Shown here in pieces: positions 24,347-32,812 of a stretch of 64,000 nt of DNA. Origin of the DNA: a virus. The stretch lies in IMG/VR virus record IMGVR_UViG_3300005056_000001, positions 304,110 to 368,109 of that record; one strand, given 5' to 3'. How positions within the stretch are numbered: position 1 is the first letter of the stretch; every line of letters begins with the position of its first letter. Made by a program: the position numbers and the translations under genes. Below the pieces are notes generated by a model, which was not told the origin of the DNA, did not search any database, and saw only the letters and a program-made list of their open reading frames with translations.

Positions 24347-24649
24347 TCACTCTTTTATGTTTGAATGGTGTACAAATAACGATTTTCGACAATTGAACGT
24401 GTCGGTGCCGTTTATTACATATTGGACATATTCTCCTTTGAGTGTTATTATGCGTTTTTCTATGGTAAAAAACGGCTCAAACGGGTTATGATCTATGTCG
24501 GTTCTTTGCCATGTCTGTCCAACCGTAAGCGTTGATATTTGTCTTGATTCAACGAAGCGAGGACTGTTGTACAGACAACGACAAAACCATATTGAGAATA
24601 AGAATGCCAATATCGAGAAACTACTTGGTAGGAATTTGGGTTTTTTCAT
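24347..24649 (-). CDS. Membrane-anchored protein, paralogue 1
   Basis: 100 aa with N-terminal TM (about 10-28), then a small extracytoplasmic beta domain (VGQTWQR, YVQYVINGTDTFNCRKSLFV). Homologous to the next gene, including the closing SNI-KE. Function unknown. Confidence 0.65.
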   Translation of the reverse strand: MKKPKFLPSSFSILAFLFSIWFCRCLYNSPRFVESRQISTLTVGQTWQRTDIDHNPFEPFFTIEKRIITLKGEYVQYVINGTDTFNCRKSLFVHHSNIKE

Positions 24650-24657
24650 AATACTTT

Positions 24658-24945
24658 CTATTCCTTTATGATGTTTGAATTGTTAATGAACTCGAATCTG
24701 TTACAAACGAAGGTGTCACTTCCGTTTGTTACGTATTGAACATCGTTACTATCTAGGGCTATAATATTCATGTGTGCAAAAGGAGTTCTCTTGTCTTGTC
24801 CTATGGTCAGGGCCTTTTGCCATGACTGACCGACTCTTAGTGTCTTTGCCTTGCTTTGTTGTCTGTTTACGGATAGGAAGTCTCCTATAGTGGCTAAGGT
24901 TGCGAGAAGCCCTATAAGAATTATAAAAATTTTCATATGTTTCAT
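24658..24945 (-). CDS. Membrane-anchored protein, paralogue 2
   Basis: 95 aa from the ATG at 24945 (ATGs at 24951 and 24936 are alternatives). An N-terminal TM or signal is followed by the shared domain (VGQSWQK, DVQYVTNGSDTFVCNRFEFI). Tandem duplicate of the gene at 24347. It follows a promoter at 24977-25006. Confidence 0.65.
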   Translation of the reverse strand: MKHMKIFIILIGLLATLATIGDFLSVNRQQSKAKTLRVGQSWQKALTIGQDKRTPFAHMNIIALDSNDVQYVTNGSDTFVCNRFEFINNSNIIKE

Positions 24946-24976
24946 AACCATTGTTTTATAATTATTGAATAATACA

Positions 24977-25006
24977 CAAATCTAACAAAAAATCTCGGTA
25001 TAACAA
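24977..25006 (-). promoter_or_regulatory. Promoter overlapping endolysin terminator
   Basis: Leftward TTG (25004-25006), 19 bp, TAGATTTG (24977-24984), an exact match to TAnnTTTG. The TTG touches the end of the terminator palindrome at 25006-25037, again placing stop and restart of transcription together. It drives the gene at 24945. Confidence 0.7.
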
Positions 25007-25037
25007 AATAAAGCCCCACAATTGTGGGGCTTTATTT
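25006..25037. terminator. Perfect palindromic terminator after endolysin
   Basis: A perfect 32-bp palindrome built on AAAGCCCCACAATTGTGGGG with A and T tails, 28 bp after the amidase stop codon. Strong intrinsic terminator. Confidence 0.85.
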
Positions 25038-25065
25038 AATACTAACCATTACTTATATGGTCATA

Positions 25066-25998
25066 TTATCTTCCAACATAAGGTTTAGTTCGGTTTAGTT
25101 CTGTTTTGACCCACCGAGCGGTCTTTAAACAAGCCTCAACCCGAAGATCCCTATTTTTTGGTTCTGTGATAAATTCACAATCCGTGGCAGAGGTATGAAA
25201 CCCCCATTCGTCTAGTATCGAACCAAACCAATCAAACTCTGAAAGGTCTGTCTGTCTTAACATTTGGAAGTTGGCCTCAAAGTCGGAGTCGCCGTCCCGA
25301 TATTTTTGCTCTCTAAAAGTCCAATTGTCTTTGCCGATTGTCTCTTTTACATTGTCAAAATGTTGTTGGGCAATCAAGTCCGAGAATGTTTTATCACGGG
25401 TGGTGTATACGCAAAAACCTTGTGTCGATTCTAGTTTAGAGGCACTGTTGTCGGCAGAAATCGCATTGGAATGAAACGAATGCATATAGCCATAATAGCC
25501 CCTACGCAACCAACTCCGAATTAGTTCGGTACGCTCCGAAAGATTTGTGTCCTTGTATGGGTGGTATGTTCGAATACACATAATCCCGACATTGGTGCAT
25601 GCCTCAATAAAGTTTTCGGCAACTATTCTGTTTTCTAGCCCCTCGTAGTAATGCCCCCCACGGTGCAATTCTTTGCTTGGATGATAACCTCGCTTGCCCT
25701 TCGTGACGTATTCATTGTCCTCTGATATTCCGCCATGTCCTGCATCCACAAAAACAACAAAACGTCTTTTACCAAAATTTAGCAACGATTTTTGTGAAAC
25801 CATTGCTGCACAAACAGTATCAAGCTTCTTCAGCGTTTTTTGTCCTGCATCACCATCCGAAACCAATCCAAACACAGATTGGAATCTTTTGACGGCATTT
25901 TTGGTAACATTACCATAATCCCCATCAACACGAAGTTTTAGGTTAAGCACTTTGTTTAATTTTCGTTGGAGGTCTTTGACCTTTTTGTTGGTTCTCAT
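25066..25998 (-). CDS. Endolysin: PG-binding domain plus Amidase_3
   Basis: 310 aa. Residues about 5-60 form a peptidoglycan-binding domain (LQRKLNKVLNLKLRVDGDYG, then AVKRFQ, GLVSDGDAG). Residues about 79-303 are a zinc N-acetylmuramoyl-L-alanine amidase of the Amidase_3 type: VDAGHGG (H88), GLENRIVAENF (E122), SFHSNA (H176) and the catalytic LDEWGFHT (E264). It cleaves the amide bond between MurNAc and the stem peptide at lysis. No signal peptide, so release would need a holin. The order (binding domain first) is common in phages of Gram-negative hosts. Followed by a strong terminator. Confidence 0.9.
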   Translation of the reverse strand: MRTNKKVKDLQRKLNKVLNLKLRVDGDYGNVTKNAVKRFQSVFGLVSDGDAGQKTLKKLDTVCAAMVSQKSLLNFGKRRFVVFVDAGHGGISEDNEYVTKGKRGYHPSKELHRGGHYYEGLENRIVAENFIEACTNVGIMCIRTYHPYKDTNLSERTELIRSWLRRGYYGYMHSFHSNAISADNSASKLESTQGFCVYTTRDKTFSDLIAQQHFDNVKETIGKDNWTFREQKYRDGDSDFEANFQMLRQTDLSEFDWFGSILDEWGFHTSATDCEFITEPKNRDLRVEACLKTARWVKTELNRTKPYVGR

Positions 25999-26031
25999 GG
26001 CGTTTGTTGAAATTATGATTATTTAAATGTT

Positions 26032-26559
26032 TTATTGTGTGTCATGTTTACCAAGACGTTTGCTCATTTTCTTGGTAAGGAATATGTATTTAGAAATCCA
26101 ACCCGTTAGTGGCCATACCACACCCATTATAGAATAATAATCAATGACAGTATAATTACCACAAACATCTTTTTTTACGGATGCCTCTAGGCGCATGAAA
26201 AACCATTGGAAGAAAAATACATTAACGGCCTTGAGCCGACTACCCCGCAACGATGCGTAATAGCCCGCAAAATAAAAGTATCCCACAAGAAAAAGTAAAT
26301 ATATTGACGATGTAGACAAGCATAACACACAGAAAAGCACTGTCCAAATGTACCAAACAGGATTAAACATTTTCTTAAACCTACCACTGTTCAAATCGAG
26401 TATATGATTATTGATTATAATATCATCGCCCTTGGTGGTGGTTGTTGAGATTTTACCCTTGTTTGTTTGTAGATGTTTTGGAATGGCATACTCTCTGTCG
26501 TCCACTTTTATAGACAACAGTCTTTGTGCCGACTTGTCCTTGATTTCTGTGATTTTCAT
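26032..26559 (-). CDS. Membrane protein, unknown
   Basis: 175 aa. A soluble N-terminus (about 60 residues), then TM segments near 67-84 and 86-102 and a hydrophobic segment near 144-162. It lies directly upstream of the endolysin gene in the operon, so a holin-related role is conceivable, but its large soluble N-terminus is unusual for a holin. Confidence 0.65.
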   Translation of the reverse strand: MKITEIKDKSAQRLLSIKVDDREYAIPKHLQTNKGKISTTTTKGDDIIINNHILDLNSGRFKKMFNPVWYIWTVLFCVLCLSTSSIYLLFLVGYFYFAGYYASLRGSRLKAVNVFFFQWFFMRLEASVKKDVCGNYTVIDYYSIMGVVWPLTGWISKYIFLTKKMSKRLGKHDTQ

Positions 26560-26584
26560 TTTTATGGTTTTTGTTGGATACGAC

Positions 26585-26923
26585 CTACTTTGTGTAGGCG
26601 TTTTTGTATAATTCTTCTTGTGTTATTAATTGTATGGTGTTGGCATCATAATCCTGTAACACCATCACAAATCCATGATGTGCAGTGTGTCGCAAAATAG
26701 CGGTATCATTATCACAGTGATTCTCTCCCATTCTCTTGCCAATCCGCATCATCAATCTCTCGTTTGTCTTTGGGGTATTGCAATGGTCAATAACCTTAAC
26801 GATATATCCACCAAACAGCAGAGATATTGCAAGATCAATCTGTCTAGTACTATTACCCCTGCAACGTCCGTCGATATGTGAGTATCCTGTTAGGGTGTCT
26901 TTTGTTTCTTTTATATTTTCCAT
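26585..26923 (-). CDS. Unknown protein (GRCRGNSTRQID)
   Basis: 112 aa. The segment HIDGRCRGNSTRQIDLAISL has a P-loop-like feel (GRxxGNSTR), followed by VKVIDH and a helix with RLMMRIGKRMGENH. It could be a small nucleotide-binding protein; no family recognised with certainty. Confidence 0.6.
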   Translation of the reverse strand: MENIKETKDTLTGYSHIDGRCRGNSTRQIDLAISLLFGGYIVKVIDHCNTPKTNERLMMRIGKRMGENHCDNDTAILRHTAHHGFVMVLQDYDANTIQLITQEELYKNAYTK

Positions 26924-26941
26924 TGTGTTGTATGTTTTTGA

Positions 26942-27292
26942 TTAATCCTTGGAATCTTTGTCATTAAATAAATCCCCTGACTCTATGGTCTTAACAATAG
27001 GGAAATGCTTGGAGAAATCAATGCTTTTCGATGTTATTCCGTCAGCATCCATTGTTTCTATCTTTGCGAGCAAATCGTAATGGCACCATACCAACCCCGA
27101 CGTTTTGTGTTTTGAGCACTCAGTAACACTTACTGTCCATTCGTTGTTTATCGCATCCTCGCCATTGTCGCCCTCATAAAGATTGATAGAAATGCTTCTT
27201 ATGTCCTTGGAGCATGACTTCATATAATCCTTAATAACTTCTATCACTTTTTGGTCTAGTTTTGTATACTTCCCTGTTGGCTCTTTTGGCAT
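26942..27292 (-). CDS. Unknown protein, 116 aa
   Basis: Alpha/beta protein with an acidic C-terminal tail (GDLFNDKDSKD). No recognised family. Confidence 0.6.
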   Translation of the reverse strand: MPKEPTGKYTKLDQKVIEVIKDYMKSCSKDIRSISINLYEGDNGEDAINNEWTVSVTECSKHKTSGLVWCHYDLLAKIETMDADGITSKSIDFSKHFPIVKTIESGDLFNDKDSKD

Positions 27293-27303
27293 TTTTTGTT
27301 GTT

Positions 27304-27603
27304 TTATTTCTGAATATAATCGAGGCGTATAAACACATCTCGTACCTCGTCTAATTGTCCTCTTGTGACATTATAACGTGCCTCAAGGGGTGAATATTTA
27401 TCAACAATACCAAATCTTTTAATATCCTCCATAAATATAATATTTTGGTTGGATTCCACACCGTCGATTCTGAAAAAATGCTCTACATACACAGGCAATA
27501 CTTTGCCTTTTGAGCTACCTATGGTGGTTTTGTATATATCAAATGTTTCGATGTCATATAAAAATATACCCTCTGTTAGTCCAAAAAATTCTTGTTTTGT
27601 CAT
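27304..27603 (-). CDS. Unknown protein starting MTKQEF, paralogue 1
   Basis: 99 aa. It begins MTKQEFFGLTEGI and ends with SPLEARYNVTRGQLDEVRDV. The next gene upstream also begins MTKQEF, and a remnant resembling this C-terminus lies at 27962-28075, pointing to duplication. Function unknown. Confidence 0.6.
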   Translation of the reverse strand: MTKQEFFGLTEGIFLYDIETFDIYKTTIGSSKGKVLPVYVEHFFRIDGVESNQNIIFMEDIKRFGIVDKYSPLEARYNVTRGQLDEVRDVFIRLDYIQK

Positions 27604-27682
27604 GTTTAGTGATTAATTCTGTTAATATTTTCCAACTTGTTGACCTAGGTGGGAGTTTAATGATTTCCAATCACGTCATATT

Positions 27683-27961
27683 TTAACTAAAGACCCCGCC
27701 ATAAATTTTCATGTCTCCTGTCTCCATACGCTTTAACTTTATTGCCATGTGTATAACAGTTTCGGCATGACTATATTTACGCATTTCAACGCTGTTGTCG
27801 CCAACCCATAGTAGCTGTCCACAAAAATAATAGGAGGACGGTATTAACTTTAAGACCTCTTCTATTGTGTTATATTCCTTCTTCACGTTCAGGCCAAGAC
27901 CATTGGCCAATTTTAAGGTGCTCTCGTTTATTTCGATTGGTACAAATTCTTGTTTTGTCAT
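27683..27961 (-). CDS. Unknown protein starting MTKQEF, paralogue 2
   Basis: 92 aa from the ATG at 27961 (MTKQEFVPIEINES). The open frame continues upstream to 28033 and beyond, but that part looks like the tail of a lost neighbour. Contains YFCGQLLWVGDN and an amphipathic helix. Function unknown. Confidence 0.55.
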   Translation of the reverse strand: MTKQEFVPIEINESTLKLANGLGLNVKKEYNTIEEVLKLIPSSYYFCGQLLWVGDNSVEMRKYSHAETVIHMAIKLKRMETGDMKIYGGVFS

Positions 27962-28075
27962 GTTATATTTTTTTATGTCAATATCACCACCCAACTCATT
28001 GGCCTCGTCTTGTAATTCTTTTATGGTGTACAATGCATAACCAAAACGGGCCTCGATGGGATATGTGTTGTTGCA
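27962..28075 (-). pseudogene. 3' remnant of a duplicated MTKQEF-type gene
   Basis: In frame upstream of the gene at 27961 the sequence reads NNTYPIEARFGYALYTIKEL, similar to KYSPLEARYNVTRGQL at the end of the gene at 27304. It has no start and is cut off by the stop of the gene at 28076, so it looks like the end of a deleted copy. Confidence 0.45.
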
Positions 28076-28630
28076 TCATTGCCAATACTTTAAAAAACAT
28101 TCCTTGGCAGCCTCGTGACTGTCGAACAAATGATTAACCCGATCTGCTCGATCACCCTCGGTACCAAACAGTCCGTCATCGGTCAGGAGGTATGAGTCAT
28201 AATGATTGGACATGTTCATGGTCACGATCCATTTGGCGGGTCTAAAATTTACCCATTTAATACACTTTGCCCAAACCACAGGATACCCCGACTTGTTGTA
28301 TGCAAGCGCATAGACAGATTCTACAGAGTCCGAAATAATAATATTTTGCTTTGAAATTGGTATTGTCTCTTTTGACATGTTTTTTATTGTTGTACCGATT
28401 GATAATGCAATTGTCACAACTAGAAGCACTAGCACAAGGGCCTTAAATAGAATTGTTAGCATCAGGCGTGGGTCGTGTATTGTTACCATCAGGTGTGGGT
28501 CGTGTATTGCTTGTGTTTCTTTTCGTGGTTGAGGTTGTGGCGGGTCTGTTATTTCCTCCTTGGATTTCTTGCCTCTTTTTGGAGGCGGCGGCGGCTTGTA
28601 GTCGGGGAAATTTTTATTTGTTATTGTCAT
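28076..28630 (-). CDS. Single-TM protein with Pro-rich N-terminus
   Basis: 184 aa. A cytoplasmic-looking Pro/Lys-rich head (YKPPPPPKRGKK), two 9-residue repeats IHDPHLMVT/IHDPRLMLT (42-59) and one TM (about 59-81), then a soluble C-terminal domain. The 27-bp tandem repeat at 28461-28514 encodes the peptide repeats. Function unknown. Confidence 0.7.
   Translation of the reverse strand: MTITNKNFPDYKPPPPPKRGKKSKEEITDPPQPQPRKETQAIHDPHLMVTIHDPRLMLTILFKALVLVLLVVTIALSIGTTIKNMSKETIPISKQNIIISDSVESVYALAYNKSGYPVVWAKCIKWVNFRPAKWIVTMNMSNHYDSYLLTDDGLFGTEGDRADRVNHLFDSHEAAKECFLKYWQ
28461..28514. repeat. 27-bp tandem repeat inside a gene
   Basis: Two in-frame 27-bp units (28461-28487 and 28488-28514) differ at a few bases only. 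They add nine residues in front of the TM segment and suggest recent slippage. Confidence 0.8.
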
Positions 28631-28812
28631 TTTATATGTTTTGTTAATGTGTTATCTTGGTTATCATTAAAAGAAATGTACGACCACATCAATACTTCAC
28701 ACATTCAAAGTGTCCTTTACAATTCTTGGTTATTATTGCATTAGACTTCCAATGTTATGAAGACAATCCGTTCTCGTACATTTCGATTGCATATTTCGGT
28801 CAAAATCCTACA

Positions 28813-29103
28813 CTAAGATCTTGCTTGCTTCTTCAATGCTTCTATTTTGTCGTTTAATTTTCGGATTGTTTTTCTTAGGCTTTCGTTTTCTGCAACCAAA
28901 ATCTCGTTGTAGCCCATCTTCTTTGCCACCTCCGTTGTCAATTCCTTGATTAACTCTTTGGACATTTCCACACTGACAGACTGTTTTATGTTGGTCTTTA
29001 CCAAGTTTTTATTTGCCTTTTTTAGTGAGGTTATGACATTGCATGATGGTCTTGGTCTGACTACGTATCGTCTTGATTCTCGTTTCTTGTTTGGTGTTGT
29101 CAT
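28813..29103 (-). CDS. Basic coiled-coil protein
   Basis: 96 aa. A very basic N-terminus (KKRESRRYVVRPRPS) and a C-terminal coiled coil (LVAENESLRKTIRKLNDKIE). Possibly nucleic-acid binding or a small scaffold. The 182-bp gap downstream (28631-28812) shows no gene and no convincing promoter. Confidence 0.65.
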   Translation of the reverse strand: MTTPNKKRESRRYVVRPRPSCNVITSLKKANKNLVKTNIKQSVSVEMSKELIKELTTEVAKKMGYNEILVAENESLRKTIRKLNDKIEALKKQARS

Positions 29104-29134
29104 TTTTATATGTTTTTGTTATTATATTAACTTT

Positions 29135-29566
29135 CTATGTGTATGGCAACTCTTTGGTTATCGGATACGTTCTAGGCAGTCCTTTATCAACCAAACGGCT
29201 ATTTGGTGTCAACATAGACCTTAAAAATTTGTCGTTTTCATATTTCACAATATCAAGCCATTCACCTATCCATGTACTGTCGCCAATATCCAATGGCTCG
29301 ATCTTCAAATACTCAACCTTTGGATTCGGGTTAGTCTTAGGCAAAAATCGGTGCCTAAATTCGGTGTCCTTCCTAGACAAGTCCATGAACTCTATATATG
29401 TATAATGCCGACAATCGAAAAATGGTACCATGGTTATTGTTTTAATAACGTGCCATTTGTTCTGATATATTTCGTTCTTGGTGTAATCTTGTTTTGTGGG
29501 GAGGGGCAAGGAAAGATATTTCTTGTATCCTCCCATGAATAGCCTGTTTATGTTAAACTCACTCAT
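29135..29566 (-). CDS. Unknown protein, paralogue of next gene
   Basis: 143 aa. The pattern GGYKKYLSLPLPT, NKWHVIKTI, PFFDCRHYTYIEFMDL aligns by eye with the N-terminal half of the 219-aa protein at 29559 (YTHYRELSIAT, NGWYTTIV, PYHYDFAEFCFM). It overlaps that gene by 8 bp. Function unknown. Confidence 0.6.
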   Translation of the reverse strand: MSEFNINRLFMGGYKKYLSLPLPTKQDYTKNEIYQNKWHVIKTITMVPFFDCRHYTYIEFMDLSRKDTEFRHRFLPKTNPNPKVEYLKIEPLDIGDSTWIGEWLDIVKYENDKFLRSMLTPNSRLVDKGLPRTYPITKELPYT

Positions 29567-30218
29567 TGTCTAATTCTTTCATTTGTAGGGCGGTGTTTAG
29601 GTAATTTATACCTCTTTCTTCGTGGAAATGATATGGTTCGCAATCAACAAGTATATAAATTGTCCCACGAGGAACCTTGGAGTCCCTGAATTTTTCGGCT
29701 CTCTTAAGGCTATCAAAAACCACACCTGTGATATGCCTTTTAATCTTGCCCGAACCTATTTTTGCCTTGGTTTTCGGTGACAAGTGTGCTATGGTATAAT
29801 AGGTCTCTGTTTTGTTGTCTATAACATCATCTAACTTTGTAAATATATCATCGCCCAAAAGAGTTGTCATGGCACATTGTGCAATACGATCATCACAGTC
29901 TGTGTCCTCGTCGGCGTTGTAATCTTCCGAATTAACAAAATCAACCTTGGTCTGACAAAGCTGTTTTAACTCGTCTAGGTAGGCGTCTGTTTTGGGCGGA
30001 AAATCTTCGTGCTCGGCAACAAACCGTTTGTATAGTTGGTTGTCTTGTCCACACATGAAACAAAATTCGGCAAAGTCGTAGTGGTATGGAATATCCGACA
30101 CTATTGTCGTATACCAACCGTTCTTGTATAGCTCACTTTGTGGGTTGTTGGATGTTGCTATGCTCAATTCTCTGTAATGAGTGTAACCTTCGTGTACTAA
30201 CTGTATAAAAGCTTTCAT
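29559..30218 (-). CDS. Unknown protein, paralogue with extension
   Basis: 219 aa. The N-terminal ~80 residues resemble the downstream gene's product; the C-terminal part has a separate alpha/beta domain (GVVFDSLKRAEKFRDSKVPR). Acidic overall (NADEDTDCDD). Function unknown. Confidence 0.6.
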   Translation of the reverse strand: MKAFIQLVHEGYTHYRELSIATSNNPQSELYKNGWYTTIVSDIPYHYDFAEFCFMCGQDNQLYKRFVAEHEDFPPKTDAYLDELKQLCQTKVDFVNSEDYNADEDTDCDDRIAQCAMTTLLGDDIFTKLDDVIDNKTETYYTIAHLSPKTKAKIGSGKIKRHITGVVFDSLKRAEKFRDSKVPRGTIYILVDCEPYHFHEERGINYLNTALQMKELDNE

Positions 30219-30219
30219 G

Positions 30220-30954
30220 TTATTTGGTTTTTATGTGCTTAAATGTAACCATGTGTGCAATGTCAAGATAGTTGATCCATTCCTTGAACTTCTTAATGAA
30301 TGAGGGGTATGAAGTTTTGCTAATATCAAAAAAGAACTCGAATGTTTTTTCTCCTATCGAGTGTCCGTCATAGATATAGTTGCCCTTGCCCATGAAGGAT
30401 TGTATGGTATTCAGGAGGTGCGGGAAACATTCAGAATGACCCTTGGCTGACATCTTCTCGAACACATCTATGATGTCTTGGTGGGTCGGTTTTGTTGGGA
30501 GGGATAGAAGTTGGTCTCCTGAATAGAAAATGTCCTTTATAGACCAATCAAATGAACATGACCAATGGTGAGAGTTGCAAATAAACAAAAATTCCTTGTG
30601 TTGTGTCAAGATATTTTCGTGTATGGTCTCGATGTCATGGAATCTAAAGTCAATGATATTTATACACTCCTTGTCGATAATTTTTTCATAGAACACAGAG
30701 TAGCATAAATGACCCTTGTCCTCTATTAGATCCTTTGCTTTTTTCAGAACTTCGTCAGGAAAAACACCAACAGAAACAAGGCCGTTATAGAGTGTCTTTT
30801 TATATTCGACTGTCCATTGCTCCAACGTCAAACCTGTTTTGATACCATTTTTGCCTGATTTAATATATATAAACTCGGACTCTAATAGTTCTAGTGTTTC
30901 TACTATGTTTAAGGAGTCTAGTGTTTCTTCTAGATTTATGAATATGTTTTTCAT
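30220..30954 (-). CDS. Unknown protein, 244 aa
   Basis: Start placed at the ATG at 30954 (MKNIFINLEETLDSL); a longer frame to 30993 runs into the hairpin at 30990-31014. Alpha/beta, no recognised family. It ends one base before the next gene's start codon. Confidence 0.65.
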   Translation of the reverse strand: MKNIFINLEETLDSLNIVETLELLESEFIYIKSGKNGIKTGLTLEQWTVEYKKTLYNGLVSVGVFPDEVLKKAKDLIEDKGHLCYSVFYEKIIDKECINIIDFRFHDIETIHENILTQHKEFLFICNSHHWSCSFDWSIKDIFYSGDQLLSLPTKPTHQDIIDVFEKMSAKGHSECFPHLLNTIQSFMGKGNYIYDGHSIGEKTFEFFFDISKTSYPSFIKKFKEWINYLDIAHMVTFKHIKTK

Positions 30955-30989
30955 TGGTGATTGTGGTTGATTATGTAAGCCTGTAACCA

Positions 30990-31014
30990 CCACATTGATA
31001 TTTTACCAATGTGG
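30990..31014 (-). terminator. Stem-loop between leftward genes
   Basis: CCACATTG and CAATGTGG form a perfect 8-bp stem with a 9-nt loop in the gap after the gene ending at 31040. T-runs are short, so it may be an attenuator. Confidence 0.5.
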
Positions 31015-31039
31015 AGATTACAGACATTCACAAAAAGGT

Positions 31040-31369
31040 TTAGTTTGGTGTCGGCAAAATTCGGTCGATTATAGACCGAGCCACGTCTTGATTGCTGTAT
31101 CCAAAACATACATGTGCAAACTTCTCCTTACCGTCATTGCCAAAAATACTATTCGAGTATACCGTGGCAACAATCAGGTTATTCGTGACAATCTCGGGCA
31201 AGTTATTACTGTCGTCGGACACAACCCTGTAATTTTTGCCCATTAGACGTGTTATTTCATCTTTTAACTCGTCTCGCACATTTTGTGTGTTGTGCTTTCC
31301 TTCAAACATACTTTCCATGCGCTCAATTCCGCTTTCAAGTCTTTGTAACATGTTTTCTGTGGTATCCAT
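31040..31369 (-). CDS. Unknown protein, 109 aa
   Basis: N-terminal helix, then a beta-helix C-terminal part (IVTNNLIVATVYSNSIFGND, FAHVCFGY) that loosely resembles the C-terminus of the next gene (ELGVAVITIFSKDFYGAG, YSHMLLG). Function unknown. Confidence 0.6.
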   Translation of the reverse strand: MDTTENMLQRLESGIERMESMFEGKHNTQNVRDELKDEITRLMGKNYRVVSDDSNNLPEIVTNNLIVATVYSNSIFGNDGKEKFAHVCFGYSNQDVARSIIDRILPTPN

Positions 31370-31380
31370 CTTGTTTGTTT

Positions 31381-31812
31381 TTATCTGCCCATGCGACGTA
31401 GCATGTGCAGTGCCTTAGAAAAATTTTCTTTATTACCCAATAACATGTGCGAATATGACAAGCCTGCCCCATAAAAATCCTTTGAGAAAATGGTAATAAC
31501 CGCAACCCCCAATTCGATAACGTCACAGGTATTGTTCTCCTCGTTGCATTTGGTACCATAATACTCGCTTGGTACCATACGGTTCATGTCTGCCTGTATT
31601 TTTGCCCGTGTCTCGGGGTTATTCACAAAATCCGAACCGTTATATCTTTTGAGAAGTATGCCATGCATTGTATCGAAAAGATCCCCTGTGAAATTATCAC
31701 ATACGCACCGTTTTTCGTTGAGCCACTTAGCAAGCGACTCCTTGGTTTCGCTATTCAATGCGCTGTCTAGGTGCTCCTCCAATTCTTTTAGGTCTATTCC
31801 TTTATTTTCCAT
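31381..31812 (-). CDS. Unknown protein, 143 aa
   Basis: Helical N-terminus with a C-terminal domain possibly related to the neighbour at 31040. The start codon overlaps the end of a broken small membrane gene at 31802-32013. Confidence 0.65.
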   Translation of the reverse strand: MENKGIDLKELEEHLDSALNSETKESLAKWLNEKRCVCDNFTGDLFDTMHGILLKRYNGSDFVNNPETRAKIQADMNRMVPSEYYGTKCNEENNTCDVIELGVAVITIFSKDFYGAGLSYSHMLLGNKENFSKALHMLRRMGR

Positions 31813-32013
31813 ATTCGTCTAATATTTTATATACAACGGCAGTAACAACGACCGCACAATATTCCTTCCAAAGTTCAATCAACAATTGTGTTTGTGTCAA
31901 TGTTGGATGTGAAAACACGTATACAGCTATATATACAATACAATACATGACAGACATACTATTGCACAAATTGCCGACAAAAGTAATGATCCATATTTCT
32001 TAATGAAATTCAT
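31802..32013 (-). pseudogene. Small membrane-protein gene split by frameshift in a TA repeat
   Basis: From the ATG at 32013 a frame reads MNFIKKYGSLLLSAICAIVC and stops at 31927. The continuation AVYVFSHPTLTQTQLLIELW down to 31802 is in another frame. Removing one TA from the TATATATA run (about 31928-31935) restores a single 69-codon protein with two hydrophobic segments, ending across the start of the next gene. A 51-codon frame starting at 31957 could also be translated alone. The remaining 31813-32121 region is otherwise non-coding and contains the divergent start at 32122. Confidence 0.6.
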
Positions 32014-32121
32014 ATTTAGTTTATTTTTAGTGAAGGTAACACAATAACGCCACATCACCAAATATATATCGTTAGTACATAAGTTATATCATAAAATTAT
32101 ATCATAAAAAGATTACAGACA

Positions 32122-32811
32122 ATGAAAGAGGCAAGCAGCGGGAAATTGGTGAGATACTATATGACAGACAAAATAAAGGTCACCCACGACATAAATAATA
32201 TCGGTCATAGAGAGAAATCTGTCATAATCGGGGAATTGGCGGCAGGACTTTCCTATCTATATGAATTGGACGGTGTGGACGACAATGTTCTGAACCAATT
32301 ATTTGACCAAAAAGGCATCAACAAGTCAACCACGGAAAAGGTTGCAGACCTTATCATACAATACGAAAAAGTCACAAAGGCGGCACAGTCATTTAGCTCG
32401 GACAAGTACATTCCGTATGATACATATCGCAAAGAAGACGAGAATTTTAATACAAAGACAATGATTATTGTTGATGGTGTACACAAGGAGTTTGATGTTG
32501 CCAAAACGGAATTCTACTCCGAAAGCAAACGTATCGAGTCGGAGCTGTCAAAAATTGTAAACTCGCAAATGTATACACTCAGGTTTCATGATTCTATTAT
32601 GGCTTGGTTTGACACCGAATACATTTCGGTAACCACCAAAAAAACAACCATGTATTTCCCGACACAAATTATGGGTATCGTCGGCACAAGTCCTTTTGAG
32701 GAAGACGAGCACTCACAGGCATTTTGGGAGAAAATATTCCTTCCGTTCTTACAAAGAAAACACAAAATTTTTGATTATGACTATGTGGAATATATACAAG
32801 GACTAAAATAA
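32122..32811 (+). CDS. Unknown protein, 229 aa
   Basis: First rightward gene after the leftward block. Helical first half and mixed second half ending in FLPFLQRKHKIFDYDYVEYI. No recognised family. Upstream lie two direct copies of TTATATCATAAAA. A bidirectional terminator follows 2 bp after the stop. Could be virion-associated, but nothing proves it. Confidence 0.7.
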   Translation: MKEASSGKLVRYYMTDKIKVTHDINNIGHREKSVIIGELAAGLSYLYELDGVDDNVLNQLFDQKGINKSTTEKVADLIIQYEKVTKAAQSFSSDKYIPYDTYRKEDENFNTKTMIIVDGVHKEFDVAKTEFYSESKRIESELSKIVNSQMYTLRFHDSIMAWFDTEYISVTTKKTTMYFPTQIMGIVGTSPFEEDEHSQAFWEKIFLPFLQRKHKIFDYDYVEYIQGLK

Positions 32812-32812
32812 C

